Positions 24,155 to 32,078 of a DNA stretch of 64,000 nt are shown piece by piece. Source of the DNA: Candidatus Nitrohelix vancouverensis (GTDB lineage: Bacteria > Nitrospinota > Nitrospinia > Nitrospinales > VA-1). Position 1 is the stretch's first letter, and each line of letters begins with the position of its first letter. The position numbers and the translations under genes are program-made. The DNA lies in NCBI GenBank assembly GCA_015698305.1, contig CP048620.1:437885-501884 (forward strand), read 5' to 3'. The notes below the pieces were generated by a model. It did no database searches and was not told the origin of the DNA. It saw only the letters and a program-made list of their open reading frames with translations.

Positions 24155-25255
24155 TCACATATTTATTTCGTATCGGGTGCTACGTCCGCCTCCGGTCGCC
24201 GAAAAAATACCTCTTTCTAGCAAATCCTGCAAATCCCTCGTGGCAGTGGCTTTCGAAGTCTGACAGATCGCCATGTATTTTTTGGCGCTCATACCTCCTG
24301 TAAAGCCTTTCGGCCCTTCCTCCAGCATTCGTTTGACGGCTTTTAACTGACGCTCGTTCAATTCGTCTTGGAATTTGTCAAAGAATTTCGTTTTTCTTAA
24401 GGTAAAGTCGATCTCCTCTTCTGCCTGGATTTGGGATGCAAGAACCCGATTGGCAAAATAAGCAATCCAGGCTGTGATTTCATTCGATCTTTGCCCTTCT
24501 TTTAAGGCCTCGTAATAATCTTTTTTATTAGCTTCGATGGTTTTTGACAAACTCAAGAGAACGGGACGGCCTATTCCCTGTGATAACGCTTTCTCAGAAA
24601 GGACGCGACCAATCCTTCCATTGCCATCTTCAAAGGGATGGATGGTTTCAAAGTAAAGATGCGTTATCGCAGATCGTACAATCGCTCTTTTGATTTCGTT
24701 TTTTCCACCGGGAGCGGTGTCGTTAAACCACTTAATGAAAGCAAACATTTCTATTGGAACGATTTGGGAGGGAGGAGCTTCAAAATGAATTTTTTCCCTT
24801 CCGACGGGCCCCGAAATCACCTGCATGGCTTCCTTGTGGGTGCGCCATCTTCCGGCTTTAACTTTGTCGCTTCCTTTCAAGACCATTGAATGCCAGGAAA
24901 ACAATTTCCCTTTGGACAGTTTTTCCTCAAACGTGTTTCTTACATCGATCATGAGTTCGGCAATGCCTTGGGCTCTTTTATCATGAGATTGCAGGGCATT
25001 CCCCAATCCAAGATTATTCCTGATAGAAGACATGACATCCTGGCGGCTTAAAAATTCGCCTTCTATTTCGGAAGTTTTAATGGCTTCGGCGACCATGATA
25101 TCGATCATGGCCTCGTCCCGGTCGGCTTCCGGCAAGCCTTCCAGCAAGCCGCCAACCCTTCCCACACGTTCCACAAATGCAAAGAGAACATCCTCAATGC
25201 CGCTGAGATCGTATATAAAATGAGGCCAATCTGATAGTTGCCAGTTATAAGTCAT
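24155..25255 (-). CDS. Fic-domain AMPylator with N-terminal inhibitory motif and C-terminal winged helix
   Basis: 366 residues. The catalytic Fic motif HPFEDGNGRIGR is intact (residues 206-217), predicting transfer of AMP (or another nucleotide group) to protein hydroxyls. Near the N-terminus TSEIEG (residues 61-66) matches the (S/T)xxxE(G/N) inhibitory helix, so this is the self-inhibited class with the inhibitor in the same chain. The last 60 residues look like a winged helix (KYMAICQTSKATATRDLQDLL), common in such Fic proteins. An inverted repeat lies 44 bases upstream. Part of the AT-richer block with mazEF. Confidence 0.93.
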   Translation of the reverse strand: MTYNWQLSDWPHFIYDLSGIEDVLFAFVERVGRVGGLLEGLPEADRDEAMIDIMVAEAIKTSEIEGEFLSRQDVMSSIRNNLGLGNALQSHDKRAQGIAELMIDVRNTFEEKLSKGKLFSWHSMVLKGSDKVKAGRWRTHKEAMQVISGPVGREKIHFEAPPSQIVPIEMFAFIKWFNDTAPGGKNEIKRAIVRSAITHLYFETIHPFEDGNGRIGRVLSEKALSQGIGRPVLLSLSKTIEANKKDYYEALKEGQRSNEITAWIAYFANRVLASQIQAEEEIDFTLRKTKFFDKFQDELNERQLKAVKRMLEEGPKGFTGGMSAKKYMAICQTSKATATRDLQDLLERGIFSATGGGRSTRYEINM

Positions 25256-25298
25256 GAGCCAAACATAACACTTATTCAGCTCAAATAAAACAATATTG

Positions 25299-25327
25299 TG
25301 AGCCGATTATCTCGATTATTCGGCTCA
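25299..25327. promoter_or_regulatory. Inverted repeat upstream of fic
   Basis: TGAGCCGA (25299-25306) and TCGGCTCA (25320-25327) form a perfect 8-bp inverted repeat with a 13-base spacer. A weak promoter TTGTTT-N17-TGTTAT follows on the minus strand before fic. It could be an operator; there is no T-run to make it a terminator. Confidence 0.4.
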
Positions 25328-25515
25328 GAAAATGGGCGAGCAATTTAGAGGAGGTACGAGTGAGCGAATAAAGTTTAAGCCCATAAAGAATACAGAGTAA
25401 GGCGCTTGAAAAATTACTCTCGGCGGAAGAGGAGGTATTGACGGGAAAATATTGAGGAACAATGAAAAGCTTCCACCATAGATCAGACAGCGCCCCCTCC
25501 ACGGGGAGTGGTGGG

Positions 25516-25602
25516 TGGTGCGAAGGGCGGGAATCGAACCCGCACGGTGTTGCCACCGCAGGATTTTAAGTCCTGTGCGTCTACCAGTTCCGCCACCCTC
25601 GC
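25516..25602 (-). tRNA. tRNA-Leu (TAA)
   Basis: Class II tRNA with acceptor GCGAGGG/CCTTCGC, anticodon loop CTTAAAA (anticodon TAA), a long variable arm (CGGTGGCAACACCG) and T-arm GGGTTCGATTCCC. The 3' ACCA is encoded (25516-25519), unlike in the tRNAs of the rpmG cluster. Confidence 0.96.
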
Positions 25603-25613
25603 ATCCTGTCTGA

Positions 25614-25642
25614 ATTAAATCTCATGTTGGCGCAAATTGCAA
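25614..25642 (-). promoter_or_regulatory. Promoter of tRNA-Leu
   Basis: Minus strand TTGCAA (25637-25642), 17-base spacer, TTTAAT (25614-25619), predicting a start a few bases before the tRNA. Confidence 0.5.
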
Positions 25643-25819
25643 TGCAGTTCTACTCACGCGCGCATTGTATTTGACGCCGCCGCCGTCTACAATGGCGACC
25701 ATTGGCTGGGAGGCGGATTGTACACATATTCTGCCTCCTGGCAAAATTAAAAAAATACAGCGCCGCGCTCCGGGCGTTTCGGGCGCGCTTGCGCGACTCC
25801 TTCATAAAGAAAAACTGTT

Positions 25820-26659
25820 TTGGACAATTCTAAAAAAATCCGCATCCTCGCGAAATTCTTCCCGGCGGGAAAGGACATGTCGGCTTTTCTCGAAATCGAC
25901 GAGCCGCTGGACGTTTTGATCGACACTCTGCGCGAACTGGAAAAATTACGCAAATTGCGAATATGGACGCGCGACACTTTCAATCTGGATCTGGCCCTGG
26001 CGCCGCAGACTTTTCATGCGCTTCTGGATATTTCGGCGATCAATTTTGTCGAATCGACGGACCGCAATCTGGAGGTGCAGGTGGTCAGCCTGAAAGAGAC
26101 GCGTCAGCCGGACGACCCGGTGACGGTGGGCAACCTGAACATCGTGATGCGGGAATTGTACCGCGCGCTGGAAGGGGCGGCGGAGATCAAACGCGCGGAG
26201 TTGAAGTCGCTGTTGTTCGGCAAGGACATCGCCGCGGACCGGGTGGCGCTCGCGGAAGATTTACTGGCGCGATGGAAGCATGCGCGCGAACAGCGCATCT
26301 TGTTCTTTCCCCTGCCCTGGAAAACTCGCGCGGTGGAAAACGAATTGCAGGCGGCCTTTCCGCAGGCGCGTGTGCCGCGTCCGCTCGACCCGGCCTTTGG
26401 GCAGGCGATGGCGGAAATCGATTTTTACCGGCATTGCCTGAAACTGAATGATAAGTGGAAGGCGCTCAATCTGAATATGTTCGAGCTGATTCGCGACGAG
26501 GCGCTGTCTGGCGCGCTGGAAAATGTGCAGGAAATGGGGAGCCTGCTCTGGAGCGTGGTCTACAAATACCCAACCATCAGCGGAATATCAGAACTCGCGG
26601 GAATCCGCATGGACGATATCGCGACGCTGTTCGCAGACCCCAAGCAGTCCGAGGCCTGA
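25820..26659 (+). CDS. Hypothetical protein
   Basis: 279 residues from a TTG at 25820; the start is uncertain because no clear ribosome site is visible. I do not recognise the family. The protein is predicted soluble and mainly helical, rich in Leu, Ala and charged residues, with no signal peptide, cysteine cluster or P-loop. Composition and codon use resemble the core genes of this window, so it is likely a true gene. It is convergent with the LRR gene. Confidence 0.6.
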   Translation: MDNSKKIRILAKFFPAGKDMSAFLEIDEPLDVLIDTLRELEKLRKLRIWTRDTFNLDLALAPQTFHALLDISAINFVESTDRNLEVQVVSLKETRQPDDPVTVGNLNIVMRELYRALEGAAEIKRAELKSLLFGKDIAADRVALAEDLLARWKHAREQRILFFPLPWKTRAVENELQAAFPQARVPRPLDPAFGQAMAEIDFYRHCLKLNDKWKALNLNMFELIRDEALSGALENVQEMGSLLWSVVYKYPTISGISELAGIRMDDIATLFADPKQSEA

Positions 26660-26721
26660 ACCGGACGATTCGCCCTCCAAACTCGAAAACTTGCGAGCCT
26701 GTCGGGCAGATTGAAAATTTT

Positions 26722-27270
26722 TCAGGCCTTGACTTGAAAACCTTCGACCTTGTCGAGCAGGAGATGTTTGACGGTGGATTTCTCTTGCGCTTCTTTCAAC
26801 GCGTTCTTTCCGTCGTCTTTGATTTTGTTGAGACGCATGTCCAGCCGCACCAGATTGGAAAACAGCGGCAGGAACCGGGCTATTGCGATGGCGCCTTCGT
26901 CGGTGATGTTATTGTCGGAAAGCACGAGATTCTGCAAGCTCAACAAGTTGTCCGAAACGGCGATAAATTTAACGCCGTCGTTGCCAATCGAGTTATAAAA
27001 CAGGTTCAGCGAGGTCAGATTGGTCAAGACCGTGGACTGCGACAGGTATTTCGCGCCCTTCGCTTCGATCAGGTTGGTGCCCATTTCCAGCGTGGTCAAG
27101 TCGCGCAGGGATTCCATGCGCGAGATGTCTTTGGCGCCGTATTCCTTCAGGTAACAGGCGGTCAGGTCCAGGGTTTTGCCATCCTTACTGAGATTGGCGT
27201 TAACGGTCATGACCGTTTCGTTGGATGATTTTGCGTAGCCTTTTGCTTCTTTCGCTCCTTCGTATTCCAT
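26722..27270 (-). CDS. Leucine-rich-repeat protein (RNI-like)
   Basis: 182 residues containing about four leucine-rich repeats, visible as TTLEMGTNLIEAKGAKYL, TSLNLFYNSIGNDGVKFI, QNLVLSDNNITDEGAIAI and VRLDMRLNKIKDDGKNAL. The spacing LxxLxLxxNxIxxxGxxxL is the ribonuclease-inhibitor type seen in RanGAP and NLR proteins and in various bacteria. There is no signal peptide, so a cytoplasmic binding role is likely. Partner unknown; it is a single gene. Confidence 0.85.
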   Translation of the reverse strand: MEYEGAKEAKGYAKSSNETVMTVNANLSKDGKTLDLTACYLKEYGAKDISRMESLRDLTTLEMGTNLIEAKGAKYLSQSTVLTNLTSLNLFYNSIGNDGVKFIAVSDNLLSLQNLVLSDNNITDEGAIAIARFLPLFSNLVRLDMRLNKIKDDGKNALKEAQEKSTVKHLLLDKVEGFQVKA

Positions 27271-27500
27271 AGTTCCTCAGTTCTGGCGTTTCATGATTGA
27301 ACGTCCGGGGCCAAATGACCCAACGGACAGGACAATGTTCTCGATGGAGGCATTATACATCATAATATACTCTGAACCGGCGCCAATTTTTCAGGTTTAT
27401 GCCTGCGAACGGCGCTTTATTGCTTTGATTTTCCCCATAAATCTTTGTATGATGACAGATAAATAGATACTTTCCAATTGGCGACAAAGGAAACAATTGT

Positions 27501-28034
27501 ATGGCAAATATATATCAGTCCGACATGGAATTGAGTCTGGGCAATAACGTTATTGTGACCCAGATGACCCAGGCGATTAACTGGGCGCGAAAATATTCCT
27601 TCTTTATTTATCCGTTCATCACCGCTTGTTGCGGCATGGAGTTCATGTCTGTGGCGGGGCCGCGCTACGATCTCGACCGTTTTGGAGCGGCGTTTCCGCG
27701 TTTCTCCCCACGGCAGGCCGACTTGCTCATGGTGGTGGGAACCATCAGCCACAAGCAGGCGCCGATTCTGAACCGCGTTTACAACCAGATGACGGAGCCG
27801 AAATGGGTTGTCGCTTACGGAGTGTGCACGGTTTCCGGCGGATTCTACGACAATTACGCGACGGTGATGGGCATCGACACCATCATCCCGGTGGACGTTT
27901 ACATTCCCGGCTGTCCGCCGCGACCGGAAATGGTCATTGACGCGCTGATCAAATTGCAGGACAAGGTGCAGGCGGAAACCCTTCACGATCACGTGAAAGG
28001 TCCTTCGCCGGTGACTCCACTGGATGCGCTGTAG
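27501..28034 (+). CDS. nuoB: NADH-quinone oxidoreductase subunit B (stand-alone)
   Basis: Complex I subunit that holds iron-sulfur cluster N2 next to the quinone site. The four cluster ligands are present: adjacent C43 and C44 in ACCGMEF, C109 in YGVCTVSGG and C138 in IPGCPPRPE. The 177-residue length fits. No nuoA, nuoC or other subunit is adjacent, so it is either an isolated copy of a split operon or a paralogue serving another complex. A terminator follows at 28064-28099. Confidence 0.93.
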   Translation: MANIYQSDMELSLGNNVIVTQMTQAINWARKYSFFIYPFITACCGMEFMSVAGPRYDLDRFGAAFPRFSPRQADLLMVVGTISHKQAPILNRVYNQMTEPKWVVAYGVCTVSGGFYDNYATVMGIDTIIPVDVYIPGCPPRPEMVIDALIKLQDKVQAETLHDHVKGPSPVTPLDAL

Positions 28035-28063
28035 TCGCTAGCTGTCTTAGCAAAACGAATTGA

Positions 28064-28099
28064 ACGGAGAAGGCCTTCGCGGTCTTCTCCGTTTTTTTA
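28064..28099 (+). terminator. Rho-independent terminator of nuoB
   Basis: Stem ACGGAGAAGGCC/GGTCTTCTCCGT with one G-T wobble and a five-base loop, followed by seven T residues. The T-run overlaps the stop codon of the convergent cytochrome gene. Confidence 0.9.
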
Positions 28100-29362
28100 T
28101 GGTTGCTGAATTTCCCTCAATCGTTTCTCTATATTTTCGCGAAAGCGACGCCCGCCTTCCCGCTCGATTCCGGTGATGCCGGGATGCGCCAGCAATTGGT
28201 CGATGCCGTCGAGCTTTCCGCGCACGTATTCTTCCAACCGCTCCGATGCTGAAAGCCCCTCCCTTGTCGCGTCCCATCGATTCAAAAAATGAAAATAGAG
28301 CGCCGTTCTCTGCTCCGCATCTTTGATCTTCAAGCCCAGTTGCAGATGCATCAACGCCTCTTTCTTTCGATCCACCCGATAGCCAAGGAACAGGTTGTCG
28401 GTTTTCTCCATTTGATTTCGCAATATCTCAAAGGCCTGCTCCTGCTGGTCGGAACTGATCGTCAAAGGCGGCAAGGTCAGACTTCGGGCCGCGGCGATAT
28501 CCAGCAATAACGAGGGGACGCCGGTTTGCTCGCTGAGCATGGCGGCTTGCAAGGGGTAGCGGCGGTTGAGCTCGGCGGCGTCTTTCAGCAAGGGTTCCAT
28601 GTTGCGCGTCGCCTCAGCGATCCTGTTCAAAGAATCCTCTTCGAAAGGATTGAGGAACCACTGCGCCTCCTGCGGCAGAGTCATCTCGCGAACATCGCGG
28701 GCGTAATAGCGTTTCAAAATTTCCGGGAAATCCGGCGCGAAAAACGCCTGGATCACATTTTCAAAATACGGGTAGTTCAGCAATAAGAAGCCGGGATCAG
28801 AGCGGGCGTTGAGCGCATAAGCCTCCAGCTCGTTCGCCGGGCCAAGAAAGCTCTGCGCCAGATGAAGCGTTTCATGAACATGCGTGTTCAGGCGGTATGC
28901 ATGGGCGTCAATGAGAACTGAAGCGGGGAACAATCGAATGGCGTCAAAGGTCGCGTGCGCCAGTTGACCCGAGGACAATAAAGGATCGGACCAGGATTGA
29001 ATGAGGTATTGCCGCAAGGGAACGGCAGGCGTTTCGGGAGAGGCTTCCTTCAAACGCGCGAGCGCCGTCGTCATGCGATTGGCGGCGTTGTCGAGCAAGG
29101 TTTCGCCTTCGTGGCATTGGTTACAGCCAAAGGCCTCGAAGCCATAGATCGCGAAATGCGTCGCTTCCGCCTGACCCGGCAACTGAACGGTTTTTTCTGC
29201 GACATCCAGAGCCGCGATATCCTGCGGCGAAGAGGCCAGCTTATGAATGCCGATCAAGCGGGCCAACTCGCCCGGAGCCATAGCGCCAGCGAACGCGGGA
29301 GCAGAACTCAGACAACAGACCGAGAACGCCCAAAGGATTCTACTGACCAGCGAATCGCGCAC
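28097..29362 (-). CDS. Exported monoheme cytochrome c with HExxH motif
   Basis: 421 residues with an N-terminal signal peptide (cleavage likely after PAFA, near residue 25). One heme c site CNQCH lies at residues 80-84. At 161-167 the sequence is HVHETLH, an HExxH zinc-protease signature, followed by ANELEAYAL where E178 or E180 could be the third ligand. The rest is helical and not recognised. It is 35 bases downstream of the diheme cytochrome gene, so the two form an operon. It may be a heme-associated periplasmic peptidase, or a structural protein with a chance motif. Confidence 0.75.
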   Translation of the reverse strand: MRDSLVSRILWAFSVCCLSSAPAFAGAMAPGELARLIGIHKLASSPQDIAALDVAEKTVQLPGQAEATHFAIYGFEAFGCNQCHEGETLLDNAANRMTTALARLKEASPETPAVPLRQYLIQSWSDPLLSSGQLAHATFDAIRLFPASVLIDAHAYRLNTHVHETLHLAQSFLGPANELEAYALNARSDPGFLLLNYPYFENVIQAFFAPDFPEILKRYYARDVREMTLPQEAQWFLNPFEEDSLNRIAEATRNMEPLLKDAAELNRRYPLQAAMLSEQTGVPSLLLDIAAARSLTLPPLTISSDQQEQAFEILRNQMEKTDNLFLGYRVDRKKEALMHLQLGLKIKDAEQRTALYFHFLNRWDATREGLSASERLEEYVRGKLDGIDQLLAHPGITGIEREGGRRFRENIEKRLREIQQP

Positions 29363-29397
29363 GCCTCACCTCGAACCCTTCCAGCGACCCCGAGCCG

Positions 29398-31146
29398 CTA
29401 TTTCTTCTCGTTCAAAATATTCAAACGTTGCCAGACGCTGATAACCTTGCGCCCATTGCGATCCTCTTTCAAACCGTCCCAGACCGCAAGAGCCACCAGA
29501 GCCGGTTGATCGCGAATGAGCTCCACGTCCCATTTGCCGTCCTTCGTCATCTGCCTCAGGAACACAACCGTCCATTCGCCGTCCTTCCAGGTTCCGTAGC
29601 CCTCGACATTTTGCCGTTCCTGCGGTTGCGGCGTGATGGTTCCAAAACCTTCCGCGTTCAACTCCTCCACCGCGTTTTCGCCGGTCGGGTTGAGACGCGC
29701 CACAGGATTGGACATCAAGCCGCCAAAGATCAATGCGTCCATATCCACGCCGCCGGTGGAGTATTCCATATCATCCTCCGCCTCCAGGGCTTCTTCCAGA
29801 CCGGCGCGCCAATGCCAGATATTGACCGGCTTGTTGCGATTGCCCATCCCGAAAAACGGCTCGTTGTGACCATGCGTGTGCAGGGTGGTCGCGCCGAGCG
29901 CGAACTGAACAGCGGAGCCGTCGCGGAACACATCCTGCGTCTTTTCAGAAAAAGCGTCCTTGGTCGGGTCGAGCCATTTGAGACGAATCGCCAGATACTC
30001 GCCGTTATTGACCGACGCGAAATTGATCGTCTCCACTGCGCCGCGCCGAGCGGATAGCGGACGCAAGACCAGCTCTTTGGTCTCCACGCCATCCCAGACC
30101 GGGCTGTCTGGCGCGGTGTCCAACTCGACATCGACTCTATAAGAATAAAGATCGGTCTCAAATTCCGCCTTGGTCAAACCACCGCGAAAGCGCGAGCGGA
30201 TAAAATGAACCAGCGCCCAGCGGTCTTCCTCCGGCAAATGCGCGAAAGATTCCATCGGCGTGCCGTCAAAGCCTGCGCTCAGCGTTCTATAGATATCTGC
30301 AGGTTGAAACCCGACCTTGAACAATGCGGGCCGGGTGATGTCGTGTACGAACACAGCGTGGTTCCAGGCGTCGATCAAGGAATCCGCAACCTTTCCATCA
30401 CCCTGCCCCGACGCGCCGTGACAGTTGATACATTTTTGCTCGCTCCACAGAACCTTTCCACGCGCCACAATTTCAGGCGTCGATGGCGGGGGAGAGCCGA
30501 TATCCACCGGATCGCCCGCCTGCTCTTCCTGAAAGCGCGTCGAAAATCCTTTGATCATATCCACCAGCGCCCAGGTGTCTTCCGGAGACAAAGCGTCGCC
30601 CCATGCGGGCATCGAGGTGCCGGGCACGCCGTTGATGATGGTGCGATACAAATCCTCATCGCGCGGCAAGGAGCCGGTGGGAGTGGAGCGAAATTTGAAA
30701 ATGCCTTTACGAAAATCACGCGGCCAGGGGAACAGGTAACTCACCGCCTTGCCGCCGCCGTTGCCGTCTTCGCCATGACAGAACACGCACATATGCAGGT
30801 AAATGGCTTTGCCGCGCGCCTTCAAAGCGCCGCTGTCTTCCTGTCGAGGTTGCAGGGATTTCAGGTCATGCATTCCACGAGTGCGAAACAAGTCGCCCGG
30901 CTCCGGTTCGCCGCCGTGCATATGGTGCATATCATGATCCTGAGGCTCCTGAATGCGGTATTGATCCCCCGCATCCGGGATTGCGCTCTCGACGCTTTCC
31001 CGAACCTGATGATGTTTATGATCCATCCCTCCTTCATGCATGTCATCTGCAAGCGCAAGGCCCCATGATCCCAGAAACAAGAAAGCGGCAGACCCAAGGG
31101 TCGCCGCAGTTTTCCATCTGGTAATTCGGCTCCAATAACAATTCAT
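29398..31146 (-). CDS. Periplasmic diheme cytochrome c with ethylbenzene-dehydrogenase-type heme b domain
   Basis: 582 residues from the ATG at 31146 (AGGA upstream), with a signal peptide ending near ALA. A His/Met-rich stretch (residues 36-77, e.g. HDMHHMHGG) follows. Two class I cytochrome c domains have CVFCH (120-124, with likely ligand Met179) and CINCH (239-243, likely Met298). The C-terminal half, from about residue 335, resembles the EB_dh family: WDGVETKELVLRPL, GMGNRNKPVNIWHWRAG, VVFLRQM and AVWDGLKEDRNGRKVIS. EB_dh domains bind heme b in gamma subunits of type II molybdenum enzymes such as nitrite, chlorate or ethylbenzene oxidoreductases. No alpha or beta subunit is nearby, so its redox partner is unknown. 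Confidence 0.9.
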   Translation of the reverse strand: MNCYWSRITRWKTAATLGSAAFLFLGSWGLALADDMHEGGMDHKHHQVRESVESAIPDAGDQYRIQEPQDHDMHHMHGGEPEPGDLFRTRGMHDLKSLQPRQEDSGALKARGKAIYLHMCVFCHGEDGNGGGKAVSYLFPWPRDFRKGIFKFRSTPTGSLPRDEDLYRTIINGVPGTSMPAWGDALSPEDTWALVDMIKGFSTRFQEEQAGDPVDIGSPPPSTPEIVARGKVLWSEQKCINCHGASGQGDGKVADSLIDAWNHAVFVHDITRPALFKVGFQPADIYRTLSAGFDGTPMESFAHLPEEDRWALVHFIRSRFRGGLTKAEFETDLYSYRVDVELDTAPDSPVWDGVETKELVLRPLSARRGAVETINFASVNNGEYLAIRLKWLDPTKDAFSEKTQDVFRDGSAVQFALGATTLHTHGHNEPFFGMGNRNKPVNIWHWRAGLEEALEAEDDMEYSTGGVDMDALIFGGLMSNPVARLNPTGENAVEELNAEGFGTITPQPQERQNVEGYGTWKDGEWTVVFLRQMTKDGKWDVELIRDQPALVALAVWDGLKEDRNGRKVISVWQRLNILNEKK

Positions 31147-31295
31147 TTCGTGATCCTCATGACAAGAGGATGGAGACTTGAAACCCGGCTCCATTCCATG
31201 TTGAACGGGTGATTTCTTTTATTTTACTATTTAGCCGGAACCCTGCATCTTCACCGGCTGAATCTTTCAGCATTCCCTAACAGGCTTCATCAAAA

Positions 31296-31364
31296 TCATT
31301 TGCCCGCCTGTAGCGCTAACTTGGCTCCCTGACCAAGATCAGAAAGGTCTTCCAAGAGAGAAAA
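31296..31364 (-). pseudogene. Duplicated 3' end of the DUF1566 gene
   Basis: The 70 bases just downstream of the DUF1566 gene repeat that gene's 3' end with scattered changes. Read on the minus strand they encode DLSDLGQGAKLALQAGK and a stop, against DLSDLGQGAKLVRQAGK in the intact gene. This looks like the remnant of a tandem duplication. Confidence 0.8.
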
Positions 31365-31373
31365 CTTATCCAA

Positions 31374-31913
31374 TCATTTGCCCGCTTGTCGCACTAACTT
31401 CGCTCCTTGCCCCAAGTCGGAAAGGTCTTTTAAATTAAAATAAAGCTCTTTATGGCCCAGGCCAAAGTACCAGGCGAAGTCCAGACCGCGCTCGTCGCGA
31501 GTCCACAGATAATAACTGCCGCCCTCTTCAAACTCTTTCGCCAATCCCAAAGCCTCGTTGTCCTTACTGCGATTCGTGCGCGCGGCGTCCCAGAGTCCTT
31601 CCAGTTCCGCTCGCGTCGGCAAACGCCAGTCCGAATATCCCGCCAGTTTCTCGGCGTTTTTCTGGCCAAGGTATTCCAGCGCGTCGTACCAGTTGAGCGC
31701 CTTTTTCAATTCATGGTGCGAGTCGCCCTTCTGCCACATCAGACCCGAGCCTTTATCCAGAACCGCTCCATTGCCTTGATCCTCATAAGGCCCCACCGCA
31801 AAGGCCGGAGCGACAAAACCGATCAGGAGACAAAACAAACATCCTATTGAAATCAATTTCCAATCTTCAAAGCAACGAAGATTCCTGAAAACGCCTTCAT
31901 GAGTTAATTTCAT
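31374..31913 (-). CDS. Secreted DUF1566 (Lcl C-terminal) domain protein
   Basis: 179 residues with a signal peptide (CLFCLLIGFVAPAFA). The mature part matches the DUF1566/Lcl domain: NGAVLDKGSGLMWQK, ALNWYDALEYL, YSDWRLPTRAELEGLWD and SYYLWTRDE. The fold is related to C-type lectin/FGE-like domains and occurs in surface or adhesive proteins. No lipobox or anchor is seen. The 3' end is duplicated downstream. Confidence 0.85.
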   Translation of the reverse strand: MKLTHEGVFRNLRCFEDWKLISIGCLFCLLIGFVAPAFAVGPYEDQGNGAVLDKGSGLMWQKGDSHHELKKALNWYDALEYLGQKNAEKLAGYSDWRLPTRAELEGLWDAARTNRSKDNEALGLAKEFEEGGSYYLWTRDERGLDFAWYFGLGHKELYFNLKDLSDLGQGAKLVRQAGK

Positions 31914-32078
31914 ATAGCCCCTGAAATATGTCCATTGAGATTGTAGATTCGTTAATTATACAAACAGAAATTCGATTTGTCATCCAGAGGCTGTCAAAAC
32001 TGTCGCGCATAAAATTCCATTGCCAAGCCCCACGCCTTCCATTAAGGTTATCATGAACAAACGCTTAGGAAAACGATA

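Noticed and set aside
26455-27228. 257-codon plus-strand frame over the end of the hypothetical gene and the LRR gene
   Set aside because: Conflicts with the clear leucine-rich repeats on the minus strand and with the better-supported 25820-26659 gene.
29398-31146. Calling the EB_dh cytochrome a nitrite oxidoreductase subunit outright
   Set aside because: No alpha or beta subunit is in the window, and EB_dh domains serve several enzymes; only a similarity is claimed.
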